Made by a program: the position numbers and the translations under genes. The notes under the pieces are model-generated. The model made no database searches. It saw nothing but the letters and a program-made list of their open reading frames with translations, and was not told the DNA's origin. A DNA stretch of 64,000 bases, taken from Holothuria scabra. Lineage: Eukaryota; Echinodermata; Holothuroidea; Aspidochirotida; Holothuriidae. The stretch spans positions 30,011,884 through 30,075,883 of the forward strand of contig CM074200.1 in NCBI GenBank assembly GCA_037179385.1, written 5' to 3'. Shown in pieces: positions 11,789 through 24,545 of this stretch (positions are counted from its first letter, which is position 1; each line of letters opens with the position of its first letter).

Positions 11789-12240
11789 CGCCCACTCCTT
11801 GTTCATATGTTGGAACTTTTTCTCTTTAACGATATCTCTAGTATGTCACCTACTTTTCATTTATAAAATGGGAAGCAAGTTCCTGCCAAACTTTTCGGGT
11901 ACGCCTCGCGCCATTTTACTTTGGCGATACGATTTTATGTTTCTACACTCCTGATTACGCGCCTGGGAAAAGTGAGATGAGATGAAATTGACAGTTCGAT
12001 TCATCATTAAAAGGAAGAACTGAACAGATATTCCACTGAGGTCCGCATATCAAAGGACAAAGGATTGTGGGATAGAAAGTTGATGTGTGTCGTTTGCTGC
12101 CATAGTAAATTGTCATTCCAAAAATGAAAAAACAAGATGTTCAAAAACCCTATAACAATTGCTCTTTGGACAAGGGACTGCAGCTTTCAGCGAAGAAAGT
12201 CCAACGAATAAAAGGACCCTCTACGGAACGCTATGTGTTT
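11789..12240. other. No gene recognised
   Basis: No coding or repeat structure was seen between the two 21-bp arrays. Confidence 0.4.
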
Positions 12241-12244
12241 CAAA

Positions 12245-12700
12245 ATGTTAGGATAAATATCAATATGCCAGCACAGATAACAGCGTGTTAGAAATGAACA
12301 TCAATATGTCACAATTAAACATCAACATACCACTGCAAATATCAGCATCTTACAATTCAGTATCAAAATGCCAGAGATAAATATTAAAATATAACATTTA
12401 CATGTACATCAGCATGTCACGATGAAGTAAGCACTATTTGAAACACCGTAACACTTTTTACGGGTATGAACATATTGGTGTTGACTGACTGTGCGCTATC
12501 CGTTCCACAATATCAGGATTTAACGGCATGTGAGGAACGCTGTCAATATGTTACAAGATAAATATCAATATGTCAGTAAAAATATAAGTATACAAATATA
12601 TATATATAAATAAATAATTAATAAATAAAATAAATATATAAAAATATATGAATATAAATATGTCAGATTTACACATCAGCATGTTACAAAGAAATATTAG
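12245..12700 (+). repeat. Second degenerate array with ~21-bp period, interrupted
   Basis: Units such as AAATGAACATCAATATGTCAC follow one another at 20-22 bp from about 12250 to 12420. Similar units (AAATATCAATATGTCAG, TTACACATCAGCATGTTAC) reappear at 12535-12690, broken by an AT microsatellite at about 12592-12655. Near 12225, 12436 and 12531 there are sequences like the ends of the 11199 element (GGAACGCT..., GAAACACCGT), so these may be broken relatives of it. Confidence 0.5.
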
Positions 12701-12849
12701 CTCGTCATCTCGAACTACTGTCAATTAAAACTATCATAAAATGTTGTTTACATTGTCACAAATATGCACTGATTGACGGTGCGCCATTCATCTCACTATG
12801 TAAAAGTCAAATAATTTTTGAATGGTAACATGCTGATATATGAAGTGGC

Positions 12850-13400
12850 ATGTTAATTTTCGGCGCGGAGCGCGATGAAATTTTTGACATTTTTCATATA
12901 TTTGAAAATATGGAACTTGTATTGCAGGAAGGTTTTGATTCTGGGTTTCTTGTAAGAAAATTATTGAAAAGTGGGGGTATTACTAAAGAATTTGCATATC
13001 CTGTTGGCAAATTTGAGATTGAACGGCGACTAAAGATCTTTGTTGCTACATAATGTTATCCCATCCCGACGAAATGTGGCTCTCTGACCAAATTTTTTGA
13101 GTCAAGAGCTTATATTTGGAGAAAATTTTGAATTTTGTGAAAGAAGGTCCAGAGATCGGAAAATTTACTCAAGTTATGAGCGAGCACTTCTGCTTAGGAA
13201 TCGCAATCTGTGGCTCGCCAAGCGCGCGGACAATTTTGCTCCTTTGAGACAAATAATGACGAGTGTGGAGCTTTTAATGAAGAGATTTCGAAATTTTATG
13301 AATTTTCAAAACCACACCGTAGACTGGTTTCACAAATAGCAAATTTCCGAATTCTTCATTTTTCAGAGCCGCCTGCCCCTTTCGCTACGCCACTGGGTGT
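12850..13400 (-). mobile_element. Possible hAT-like MITE or fragment (one end clear)
   Basis: The right end reads on the minus strand CCCAGTGGCGTAGCGAAAGG, a terminal motif common in hAT-like elements, followed by GGCAGGCGGCTC. The interior has short open frames of no known family. A matching left end could not be fixed; GTGGCATGTT at about 12846 is the best but weak candidate. Confidence 0.35.
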
Positions 13401-13937
13401 CTAAGAGTAGGGGTCCAGATGCAAAATGCGAAAGACTTGATCAAAATCACACCTCAATTAACTACGGGAAAATCACAGATCGAGGGGTGGGGGAATGATA
13501 CCCACTGGTACGGTGATACTGAGACACCGTCGCATAAGCCTATCCCTGTGTAAGATTGTTGATACAAAAAAATTAAAATATGACTTTTCCGAAAGACACC
13601 TCATCATACACTATCTGCAGACAGGAGGATGGAGGTGTACCTCTAATTCCTGATTGAAGTCTCTTATCTAGCAAACGCTAGTGTGATTTTACCTCTATGA
13701 TAATGTTGTAAATACGAAATGGTCGAATCGCCATACAAAAGAATGTCGTGAGCGTGTTGAAATTTTGCATTAGAAATCATACATTTTTCAAAAAAATTTG
13801 CATGCAGACTGTGCAAAGAGAATTTTTTTTCCCCTTAATCTAAAATACCTGCACCACTCGGCTAAAGGGCTACGTGCACACACGCAGAGACAGTGGCATC
13901 AGCTTTGCAATAAACACACTCCACAGGCTTATTTTAA

Positions 13938-14188
13938 CCCTTTACCGTTGTTTGGGTCCTTTTGGACCCATGCGGAGAGCTCGGCTGTCACCCATCTTTA
14001 CTGTTTCACGCGGAGCTCGAAACTGCGAGTAGCTACCCGAAAATTCGGCCACAACAACGAGAGAGACAATAGTTTAAGGTCACGGGGTCAATGGCCTACG
14101 GAAGCGGATGGGGGGCGGGCTACTTCCGCTTTTCCGCCCACTCCCGAGGCGCGCAGATATGCCCCGATCGGAGCACAACGGTAAAGGG
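13938..14188 (+). mobile_element. piggyBac-like MITE, copy 2 (251 bp)
   Basis: The ends CCCTTTACCGTTG and CAACGGTAAAGGG are perfect 13-bp inverted repeats, with TTAA on each side (13934-13937, 14189-14192). It is the same length as copy 1 with few base differences, and with the best-preserved termini of the three copies it is probably the youngest. Its open frame is incidental. Confidence 0.88.
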
Positions 14189-14192
14189 TTAA

Positions 14193-14397
14193 ATTGTTTG
14201 CCAATTTCAGCCCGGCAGTCTGGTCAATCACCAAAGACCACAGATTTCATTTGAACATAGTAGGGGATGATTCATCTTCTTCCTATTCCTAAATATCGTG
14301 CCCCTTCATAACCACACCTGCTGGACTATGCACGTGTCACGAACGATTGACATAATCATAGAGGCCGATGGTGCGCCCCCGCCTTAATCCGCCACTG
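14193..14397 (-). mobile_element. Possible hAT-like fragment starting CAGTGGCGGATTAAGG
   Basis: On the minus strand, position 14397 begins CAGTGGCGGATTAAGGCGGG, a typical hAT-like terminus. It lies exactly where the LINE 3' part stops being recognisable, so it may have inserted into or truncated the LINE. The other end was not found. Confidence 0.35.
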
Positions 14398-16247
14398 CAG
14401 TAGAAGGTATGCGTTTCTGGAAGTTTGCTAATTAATTTAAAGTTAAAAAGAAAATATTTTGAATTTTGAAAAAAAAAAATTATGGAACATTTAATGTTCT
14501 CTAATAAACCAAAATTCACATGTTCTAAAGTAATACTGAAGTCTTGCTTAAGGCAGAGTACAGAAATACTTTGCCAGAACAGCTGATTTACTCGACAAGA
14601 CCAAAATAAGTGTTTCGAGGGTTTCGCTTTCTGAATTACAAAATGTACATAATGGTGAGTCTTTTACTTTTATTTTATGTAAGAAAAAAATTAGTACCGA
14701 TAATTCTATGGATAAAGCGTAATCGGAAGAAATGGACTTTAGTGTCACGTACAGCAGCATGTGGTAGCAAGAACACTCTATGCCAGTTACCATTAATGTT
14801 GCTAATTCCTTCCCACTTGAAAACAGCACGAGAGGTTGATACTTTTAATTTCACAAAGTAGTTGTAAACAAACTCAGTAGGACGTCCATTAGTAGTAAAA
14901 CTGATGAGACGCAAAATATTTTCAAAAGGGTTTTCAAGGTGTTCAATATAGGCTTTCCACTCTCTGGGAATTGCCACTAAAATTCCATAGAACAAAGTGA
15001 ACGGAAAATTATGCGTTATATCAAACTTCGTAATGAATGCATTATAGGTTAAGGTGTTGCCATTTTCATCAAAGAAAGCTTTCACAACATAAGCATGTTT
15101 TACCATCAAGACCTTTGAATAAACAATATTCTTATCAATCTTTATAAAAGATTTATTTACTACATATTGACTACCATAGTGATTTGGAGGTCGAAAGTTG
15201 AAAAGAGACCCTGCACTGCAGACTTCATAAATAAATTCGCTTGAAATATTAACATCAATATTCTTATAATTGCAATCGAAGAGAAATTTACCTCCATAGT
15301 GTTCAAGGGCCATGTCAAAAAATACTTTCCATCCTCCCAAGCTTTCGTCCAAGTTTCACCCATTTACATTATAAACGCTTTCAGAATAGTCCCATGTCGA
15401 TCATGTTAAGGCCACCATTGCACTTTGGGTTCAATAGGACCGAGCGTTTGGTTTTGTCTGGTTTATTTGACCATATGAATTTGTAAAAATAAGAGTGTCA
15501 TTCACGAAACAAATGTTTTGGAGGGTCAGGTAAAACAGTCAATAAATAGACCAGTTGAGATATTGCGAAGGTTATGATGATTAGAACTTTGCCTGAGTGA
15601 GGTTTCTGGAGGACCAGAGACTCACGAGATTTTTGACTCGAGAGAGTTTCGACAAATAATTTAATCTAAAAAAAGTCATCATGGTGATGACGTAAAAAAA
15701 AATTCCTAGAAACGTGATGGGTCCGTTACTGGTCCTAAATTGAACATTGTGAAAAAATTCAGCGGGGTTGAATAAGAGGGGATCGAGTGGGAAAAGGTAA
15801 GATTTTTCTAAATTAACCGTTAGGCCAGACACTTTTGAGAACCTATTGAGTACATTAACAACTTCGTTGATCGAGCTTTCAGAGCCATCAGTTATAATAA
15901 CGGTATCATCTGCGTAATTGGAAATTTTTAAGGTTCGATTATTGGTGGTAATACCTTTAATATTAATGTTGGTCTTAATTAAACAGTTAAATATCTCACT
16001 GCATATGATAAATAAGTACGGACTCAATGGGCAGCCTTGGCCAACCTCTCTAGATACTCTGAAATATTCAGTAAAGAAACCATTGTAAACAACACAAGAC
16101 GAAATATTATTATATAGCGTTCTTATCGAGTTCTTAAATTCGTTACCAAAATTAAACATGGAAAGCGTGTTGTATAAGAACTCTAGATCTAAAGTGTCAA
16201 ACGCCTTTTCATAATCCAAAAAAGAAGGCCCCCAGGAACAGACTGAC
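14398..16247 (-). mobile_element. 5'-truncated, frame-broken LINE (L1/Tx1-like reverse transcriptase)
   Basis: The minus strand encodes the palm of a non-LTR reverse transcriptase at 16222-15581: FLDYEKAFDTLD (motif A), GQGCPLSPYLF (motif B, about 16042-16010) and NYADDT (motif C, catalytic Asp pair, about 15905-15916). After a frame break at about 15580, a KPDKTKRSVLLNPKCNGGLNM stretch follows in another frame. From 15352 down there is a C-terminal part with RFIHRIIGTN and a shifted CTFCNSESETLE zinc-knuckle-like motif. The endonuclease and ORF1 are missing, so the copy is 5'-truncated just before motif A. Stops and shifts make it inactive. Confidence 0.85.
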
Positions 16248-16249
16248 AA

Positions 16250-16863
16250 TCAAAAGACTTAATGGTTCAATAGCATATACCGGCCTACGTTAACTCTTTA
16301 TGCGATATAAAAATAAGTCACACAAGAAACAAGCGTTTAACATGCTTTTTACATTGAGCATTAAGTGATTGTATATCGTGTCGTCACCTAAATTTAAAGA
16401 TGAGGTGTTGTCATAAATTGTTGTCATAGTTGATATATCTACTTTAGTGTTTTCCTTACTTCATTCACAGCATTATATTTGTTATGATTACCTTTTAATA
16501 TTATTGACCTCTCAACGATTTTCTGATCCTTAAAAATTTCCTCTGCAACAAAGAGTCGGCCTAAAAGATTTCTAAACATACACATAACTCTTTCTGCTAA
16601 ACTAGGTTGCTTGACCTTTTACAATCTTGCATCTAACGGCAAATTTTGTGAAACTTTATGGCCCGTAACCATAGTCCCAATTTGTGTTTAATTGATTATA
16701 CAAACACAGTTCGTGATAATGTTATTACTAAAGAGTAAATTTTTCTTTCATATTTTGACAAATATAATCTAGGAGACAAAACTGGATCTGTCCCCATTGG
16801 CCCACTGATTTTGTGATTATAATCAAACTTGGTACAAAGTAAGAACCTTTTGTGCAATATACT
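16250..16863. other. No gene recognised
   Basis: AT-rich spacer between the LINE truncation point and the SINE. Confidence 0.4.
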
Positions 16864-17035
16864 GTATGGTCACGTGGCTAGAGCATCCGACTTGCAGCAA
16901 GGAGGTTTGAAGTTCGACTCCTGGCGAGGTCAAACCGACGACTTTAAACCTGTGAGCTACCGTACAATTTTTAAAAAGGTCGTGGCCGGACTAACGTAAA
17001 TCAATAGGTTAGAAACTGAGCCGTAAAACTTCATC
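16864..17035 (+). mobile_element. tRNA-derived SINE, copy 1
   Basis: The head has an A-box-like TGGCTAGAGCATCCG and a B box GGTTTGAAGTTCGACTCC, spaced as in a tRNA gene (RNA polymerase III promoter). The tail GTGGCCGG...AATAGGTTAGAAACTGAGCCGTAAA matches the SINE at 34741. It is not a working tRNA gene: the acceptor stem is not closed and a 100-bp non-tRNA body follows. Confidence 0.7.
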
Positions 17036-17039
17036 TAGC

Positions 17040-19830
17040 TAAACAGCAAACTTAAGTTTTATTACAATATAAGTTCAGACCTACAGCCACGAGGATAATC
17101 TAGGCTCAGGCCCCAGTGCAGAATTTCGTAACAAAGGTATCTGCGGTCTCTTAATCTTAGTGCAAAACCATAGTGAAAGAATGAAAGTACGCCCTCAGAT
17201 AGAGGCAAGCTCGCATGTTGCAACTCCTTCCGAAAAATACACTTGCCTCAAATACCAGTTGTCGTCAATCGAGAGCCTCAACCACTGGATCTCTGAATGA
17301 AACTGGAGGGATCAATAATGGACTCAGTGCTAGTGTGGCCTCTCTCGTCAGTGCTTGAGAGGATGTATGATAAAGAAAAATCCTCAGTGTAACTTATTAT
17401 CAAGAAACACACGATGAGTTGGTTCTGTACTTTTATGGTTAAATATTTCATTAGGATTGAAGACGCTATATGAGCGGAGTATTTTCAAGTTGCAATGTTG
17501 CTTTCGTTTGAACAAAATGTCCTCCTTGTACTTTCTTTATTATTTTTCTAGGAATGGGTGAGAACCTATTCCCTTGGCTATAGCAATTAGTTATTATATT
17601 TAATAACATAAAATCCCATCGTCACATCATTGATCCTTATCGATCATTTAATCGATGGACGGAAATCAAACAACAATATAATACCGAGTAATAACTTGTG
17701 ATAGCATATGTCAAAAAAGCTTAAATCCGCACGAACGACAACTGATCGTTTTATTGGTCAGTTTACGACACGTGACTGCATGCAGTTGCTGCACGATATT
17801 GTAATTAACCGAGCCGTGGAGAGAAGGCGGACACATCTTCCTCTGTTTTCTACAAGAAACGGAAACGACATAGCACAAGACAGATCACGACCTATACGAG
17901 CAAAGTCTTTCAGTAAAAAAGTTAGTTGCTAAGGTTTCGTCTTGCATTAATGGAAGGGTTTGGATAAAACCGTTTTCGAAACTTTGATGGAAATTTCTTT
18001 CTCTTCCAAGAGAGATTACATTACAGCTTTATATGATGTTGTGACACGGATTTGAGGTAAAACTTGTAAAGTCGAATGTGTAGAGGGAACTTGATGCACT
18101 TCTGATTATTTGGGGTAAAGGTCTTTTTTGAGTGGAATAGTAACTGTAAAGTTGGGTAGGTTTCTTACTTCCATCCATAAATCATTATTTATTCCGTTTT
18201 GGGGGCTTATTCTGTTTAATGGTAACTGATCGTTGCTACTTAAAACCAACAGGAGGGATTACCAACTGTGTGAGCAAGGAAGCAGGTGGTACACTTCAAA
18301 ACCAAGGAGAAAGGATACTCCGCTCCGGTGAAGAAAAACTGAACCAAAGTCATTTGGTATTTATAAAAGCTTTCTTACTAAGAATTAAGTCCATCCTGAT
18401 ATCTTGAGGAGAAACATATTTTCTGTGCTAGAAAGACTGGACTGTCAATAAACTACCAAAGATGAGTAAAGAAAACTAACGATTGACAGTTTATTTCTGT
18501 TTGGATAGTGTAAGTATAATATTTTTATTTTCGTATAATTCATGGGAACTGTAACCCTCATTTTTAAAGTAAAAGTGGGGTCAGATTTTACCAAACGTGT
18601 ATAACACAAACCCCGACACATTGATAAACGCAACGGCTCACATATTGTATGTAACATGCAAAAATTTTGGAGGACTGTAGATCCAAAATCGACAAGTTTA
18701 AGTTGAATAAATATACGTTAACGGTTTTTCTTCAAACAAATTTGAAGAGATACTTTAGTTTTCACTGATCCACTTTAAAAAGTTTGCCGTTAATCGGCGT
18801 GGAATGAGAGAAAAATCTAATGAAACCTATGTACATTGGAGAGAACAGAATGAATGACTTGACCCGTGGCCTAGTGTCATCTCTGTTCTAACTGAATATT
18901 GGCAGCTTTGGAATCTTTTTCCTTAACGGAGACAAGAATTGTGGGCCCCTTTTCAAAGGGAAGGTCGAAGATTAAGATGGGAAATGTAATTACATTCCAA
19001 TACAAGTGACCAACAGACTTGGGGAAATGCTTGACCACATGACATGGGCGATTAGACCAGCGGCTATTTCTCCTCATTGATCACCCTCCACACCATATAT
19101 AATATTTGATCAAATTTATTTTCCGAGCAACAAAATATAAAAAATATTCAAAAGAAAAGGGGGAAGTTACCTTGAAAGTTGAAATAGGCTTTGGTGCGGA
19201 CACGACTGTGTTTTTGTCCCTTTTTTTTGGTTTTTGGTGTTTTTAGATAATTAAGCAGATAACATGACCTACGTTATTGAAGTGCACATATATTTTATAT
19301 GTATTTCATATCATCACGTTCTTGTTATTTGCAATATTTTTGTTGGGTTGGGGGCAAAATGACATTTAGCCACACAAAAATATTGACTAGTAAATGACAT
19401 CTCCATGGCCTTCTGACTCCTATGCTACTCTAAAAAATGACAAAAAGTTGCCCTTACCTCAGGTAAGTGTCGTCGCTGATAGTTGTACATTTCTTTCCTA
19501 ACTGTTTTCTTTGAAGCTTTGCCTCTAACTACTTCACGCTGCATGACCTATATGAAAATAATAAGTTGATATTACGTTGTATTTTCTCTGGATATTACTT
19601 TGGAAAGAACTTTGTACGTTTAACTTAGAGCATAAAATCTGGTTTAAGCTCCCCACCATTTTATTCTGTAAGTGGGGTAAATTATGCTACCAACGTTGCC
19701 AAGTTATATATTTGTTATATATTTTTGGAACAACTCACTCATCTAAAAAGGTTTTCTGGCAACGGTCATGTGGCGTTTCTTGCTAATTTGGACAAAAAAG
19801 CGACATTTCATAACTGATGAACGATTGAGC
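17040..19830. other. No gene recognised
   Basis: Several ORFs of 60-74 codons (for example 17708-17932) match no family I recognise and lack supporting splice or domain evidence. Confidence 0.45.
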
Positions 19831-19925
19831 TTATCCCTAACCTAATCCCTGAATCAGGCCAAGAATGTAACCGTCACAATACAAAAGCAACAGCCAATCA
19901 CGAGCTCCCGTGTTAAACAGTTCGC
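19831..19925 (+). repeat. CCTAACCC/CCAATCA interspersed repeat, copy A (fragment)
   Basis: It shares the order CCTAATCCCT, AGAATGTAA..., CAATACAAAAGCAACAGCCAATCA and GTGTTAAACA with copies at 24447, 30661, 32111 and 39124. The terminal inverted repeats are not intact here. Confidence 0.5.
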
Positions 19926-19974
19926 ATCAGCTGAATGATGACCATTCTTTTGAGAATAATACTCATTTCATTTT

Positions 19975-20600
19975 TATTTCATTTCATTTATTTGTTTTTT
20001 CACTACAATGTACAATATTACATAATATAACAGTTACATAGTAACAATATAGAATAGACAGAGTAGTGAAAGGAAGTGATCTACAAAACCCTTGGGGGTT
20101 TAACATTAAAGGCAGAACACTCCCTTGAAAGAAATAGTGTAAAGTACAAAAACAAAACAACCTAAGATACTTAGTCGCAAACAAAAGAGTGCCGAATAAG
20201 GGAACAAATGTTGGTAACATTAAGTGCAGACGGCAAAACAATCTAACACCTAGAACAACCACCCATAGCCCCATATCACACACCCTCTCCCACCCCACCT
20301 ACATCTCCCCGAGCTGAATTATTACAATAACGTTATCTTATGAATTTCTTAAACGCTCTCGGACCGCGTGTATGACAGTGACTGTCGATGTGTTTGGTGT
20401 TTGCGGTTTGTGCTTTTTCTCTTATCTTATTATTAACTTTTCGGAGTTTTTCTGTTTTGACTCTGTTAGAGCGCTCTCTTCTCCGAAGTGTTCCAGATTT
20501 ACCCCTGAAATACTTTTCAGCTGTAGCAGGATAATGTCATTAAAAGTTCTGATGCGTTCCTCAACCTTAACTCTCTATATGCATGGGCTTTATTAAAAAA
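19975..20600 (-). mobile_element. Possible retroelement 3' end
   Basis: Read on the minus strand, a region without clear coding ends in ...ATATTGTACATTGTAGTG followed by an AAATAAATGAAATG-type A-rich tail at 19975-20000, which resembles a non-LTR retrotransposon 3' end. No domain was recognised, and no target duplication could be fixed. Confidence 0.3.
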
Positions 20601-23600
20601 ATGAGTTTGTCACTTATTCTAACCAATTTGGCAACCGAACAAAACAGTAAGTATTTAAAAGGTCGAACTTTAAGAGAAGAATGTTCGTAAATGTAACTCT
20701 TGTTCTAATTTGAGGTAGTCAGACACTACAGGTATGATTTTGACATTCGGGGCAACAACTTTTGCCACCTGCTACTATTTATGTAGGTTTATTGTAAATA
20801 AACAAAAGTGTATTGTTCCAGTTTTCCGCATAATGTTATTATTTCAGTTCTGCCTGTAAAAGAATGTGGGTTCTTCATATTGTTCGTGGTTGTTTACTTA
20901 TAAAGTTTTCTTTTTGTCAGCTCCCTTTTTACATCTATAAAAAAGTCACATGAAATACGGTTTCGTGGGAACAAATTGTCTTTCGTCTGATAACTTGAGA
21001 GTTATTTAAACTGTAAAATGAATGGAATTTTAGAGTAAAAGTACTGGCAGCTAGGATTCCGGGTATGGAACGTTACTTTACAGTTTTACATTAGACAGCG
21101 AGGACTTATCAAGACTGTACGTACTATGAAACAATTTTTACTGAATACTACACTTGAAGGTCATTTTAGTGCTCCGAAATATAAGAAGCTTCATATGTAC
21201 CGTTTATATTGGAACCACTCACAACTTTGAAATAACAGGTTGAGGAAAGGAAATATCCCAGGTGCCAGTATTACTGTAAAATAACGACATCTTTTTAACA
21301 GTGTACTCTCGTGATGTGTGAACACATGGGGATTTAAACCAGGCACATACAAACATCAGCTTGTCAAAGTTGAAGAGATTTAAATCTCTTTGGCAGAGCC
21401 CATCATCATTATATTACAGTGTTGACAACGACACCTTGAAGAAGAAATCTAGTCCCTCTAACAATTTAAGGAAAAATATATTTTGAAAATTCCTCTTCAA
21501 ATTCAAGTTACATTACCCTGCAGAGGGGCTGAAACTACGCAAGACTATGTTCGCAAGTACTGCCGACTTTTCAATCTCACCATCGACCAATCACAGTGAA
21601 CTTTTATATGAATGAACGTCAATCAAGAGCAAGAATCAATTACATCTAGAGATGTAGGTCATACTTCTCAATATGTTTACGGGTTGTGCAATACCATATT
21701 AACTTCATAGGTTTTGAACCAATCTTAAAAGATGCTGCAACGCACCGCTATTGGCATTAGGCATTGGCAATGTTTTGATATCCAGGATGGTTATAGGAAT
21801 CATAAGTTGACAAATCTGTTTGGTTGATTATTTCTAAAAGCATGCCTCAGGCTGAAATTACAAAACCTGGAGAGAAGTTGAACGTTCTGAAAACTTGTTA
21901 GCAACTAGAAACCTACTGTCCCCACTTTCGGTAAACATGTTTAAATTCTTTACACGTTTAGCAATCTCAAACACTAAATGTTTAGTATTTAAAGGTATTT
22001 AAAAATGAGAATTTCAGAAATTAGACATGGGTATTTAGCATTTTAAACATTCATGATTTATAGAAATGCGTGAAAACACCTAATGGTCCTCCAGCGCCAT
22101 TGCTATAGCCTGGCGCAAAAGCTGTCCTTCGATTTTCTTTCTTTTTTTTGAACAGGGAAGGCATTTTGCTGTCGTAAGACTAAGACTAGCCCCTTCGCTT
22201 CGACCAATTCCCTCAAGTTCAATGCAGGTTTCCTAGGCCAGTTCTTTTTTTTAGAAATTCCTAATATCATGTAATAATAGCCTATAAGAGCATGAAAGTT
22301 AAACTGATGATTAAAACACAAAAACAATTATGCTGGAAATTTAATACAAATAAGCCACCTTGGCATTCTTATTAGAACTTATTCACATATTTCAAAACAA
22401 ATTCATGGGTCACTTAAAAAGTAAAAATAGAAACAATCACACAATATTTCTTTTTTCAGAGTGGGAAGGAAAAGGATGATCGAGCCGTTTCAAAATTCCC
22501 AAGATATTGGGAAAATTCCCAAGGGTCTCTCTGTTGTCATTGAACAAAGTACTCACTTGTATCATAAAAACAACTCCCTGCTACACACGAATACTAGGCC
22601 TGTTAACGGTCACACAGACAAGCATATGTAGCAGTAGGCTATTCCGTGCAATCGTACGCACTGTAATCATACGGTGTTGTAAGCTATATCCCGGAATTTT
22701 AGTGGGATAACAATTTTTTTGAAGGCTGTCCAAATGTCGCCCCGTTTCGCGCCACGGTACAGTGTCTTTAAATTTTAAACAACTTTTTCCTTGAGTTAAT
22801 CCATAATTTCACTAACAGCAAAACAGATTGATGAACTGTTAACGTTGTTTCTGTTTCATTCATTTAAAATATTCAAGTTAACACATATTCGTCTGATACT
22901 TTTGACAGTCCTCAGCGACCCTTGTTAGCCGCGGAGTGGACAAATTAAAAAACCTCTGAAGGGCCCAAGGGGGTTGCAGCCACTAAGGCGCTTCGCAGGG
23001 TGCCAAGCCTGCGGTGACATGAACGATATGTTCGGTTTAATTATGTGCCAAGTTATCGACGGAACACGATGTAGTACTATTTAACTATCGCTGGGTGGGA
23101 TAGAAAGCTAGAAGCTTCTACATGAGCAGGCGTTCAAGTAGAGGTTGGAAAGATAGAATTTGGTTAGCCATTATGACAAGAATACAACAACAGATAGTGT
23201 AAACTTCAACAGCACATCAAAGCTAACATCAGTCTTACATGTACTTTACCATAGACCCTTGCAGACAAACATGGTGGGTTACAAATTGACTCAAGAATAA
23301 TTTATTTCTGCTGGAACAATCTGCAGAATATTTTGGTCTTTTGGGAATATATCTGGCGTTCTCAAATACATTTCTGAAAGTTTGAGATCATTTTTTCGTG
23401 ATCACATTTTGATTTAACAAAGTTGAATGAGTGACATGTTGAGGCCTAACCATCGTTAGGCATCAATCATATACAGTAAATTAGTGTATGACCTTGGACA
23501 ATTAAATTATTCAGCAGACTTTATCTAGAATGCACAAAAATGGTATACACGCAGTAGTAGAAACCACTCCTCTTGTAAAATGAAATTCGGGAGATAATTG

Positions 23601-24346
23601 ACTCTTCGGGAAATAAGGTATTTGCATTTACAATGTAACGCCGTTTGTATTAAAATATATTCCCAACTGTTATAGAGTAGTTTTCAAATGGTGTGACGTC
23701 AGTGAAAATAGGCTATAGCATATTTAAATTCAAGTTCAAGCATTTTGTTTTGTTGATAAAATATGACAGGGAATAAATAAGACCCAGCTAGATGATGTCA
23801 GTGTCAAGTCCTGCTAAAAAGGAACTATCTTTTAAATGTAGTTTTTCAGATATTTCCCGAGTGATGCATTATTATCTCCGGTGAAGCGTCATCCTTTTTC
23901 AGAAACCACACTATATGAGTTTGTTCCAAGATAGGGAATAATTTAAAAACAACAAAGCAATGTTTGTTTGTACTTAGTTCTTATCACTTTAACACGGTAT
24001 TTCGTTTAGTAAATACTTAATCTTAAACATACCGTGTCGTAACAAAATAGTTGAACTTCAGCGCAATTATGACATTTACATTTTGAAAGCTAACATGTGG
24101 TGGAAATATTGCCAGCGAAAAACTTTGGAGAAGAAACTGGAAAATCCAGCGGGCCCTCAGTAGGTTGGAATTTTTGTCTGACTAGCAATAAATTTGACAA
24201 CTAAAAAAAGAAAAGATTTAGGAATTCAGCGTTTTCCTTACACTTCTTTGAAACACATACTTTAGATGCTAGTAATATACGTTTCTTATCCCTAAAACTT
24301 TCGTTTCCAAAAACGTTAAACGGTTATTCACTTAGTTTTCAATTGC
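20601..24346. other. No gene recognised
   Basis: A long stretch of AT-rich sequence with only short ORFs. Fragments with AAACATGTTTAA/ACACGTTTA motifs at about 21930-21995 resemble those near 24360 and 44800. Confidence 0.45.
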
Positions 24347-24545
24347 TAAACATTTTTAGGATTTAAACGTGTTTACAAAGTGGAGGCAAAATATGTATTT
24401 TAATTGCTAAACATGTTTTTAGAGAGCGCGAGATCCGTAATCGCTTACCTAATCCCTAACCCTAACAAAGAATAAAATCGGGGTATGCGCAATGCATTGG
24501 CAACGGCCAATCAAGAAATTCCATGGCAAACAATGCGCCCCATTT
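24347..24545 (+). repeat. CCTAACCC/CCAATCA interspersed repeat, copy B
   Basis: CCTAATCCCTAACCCTAACA, AAGAATAAAATCG, GCAATGCATTGGCAACGGCCAATCAAGAAA and CAAACAATGCGCCCC appear in family order. The left part holds AAACGTGTTTACAAAGTGGAGGC, also seen near 44950. The CCCTAA units belong to the repeat and are not telomeric. Confidence 0.5.

Noticed and set aside
16864..16935. tRNA gene
   Set aside because: The A and B boxes are present but there is no closed acceptor stem, and the SINE body and tail follow, shared with 34741.
24447..24475. Telomeric repeat from CCCTAA units
   Set aside because: Only two or three units occur, always in the same context at five places. They are part of an interspersed repeat.
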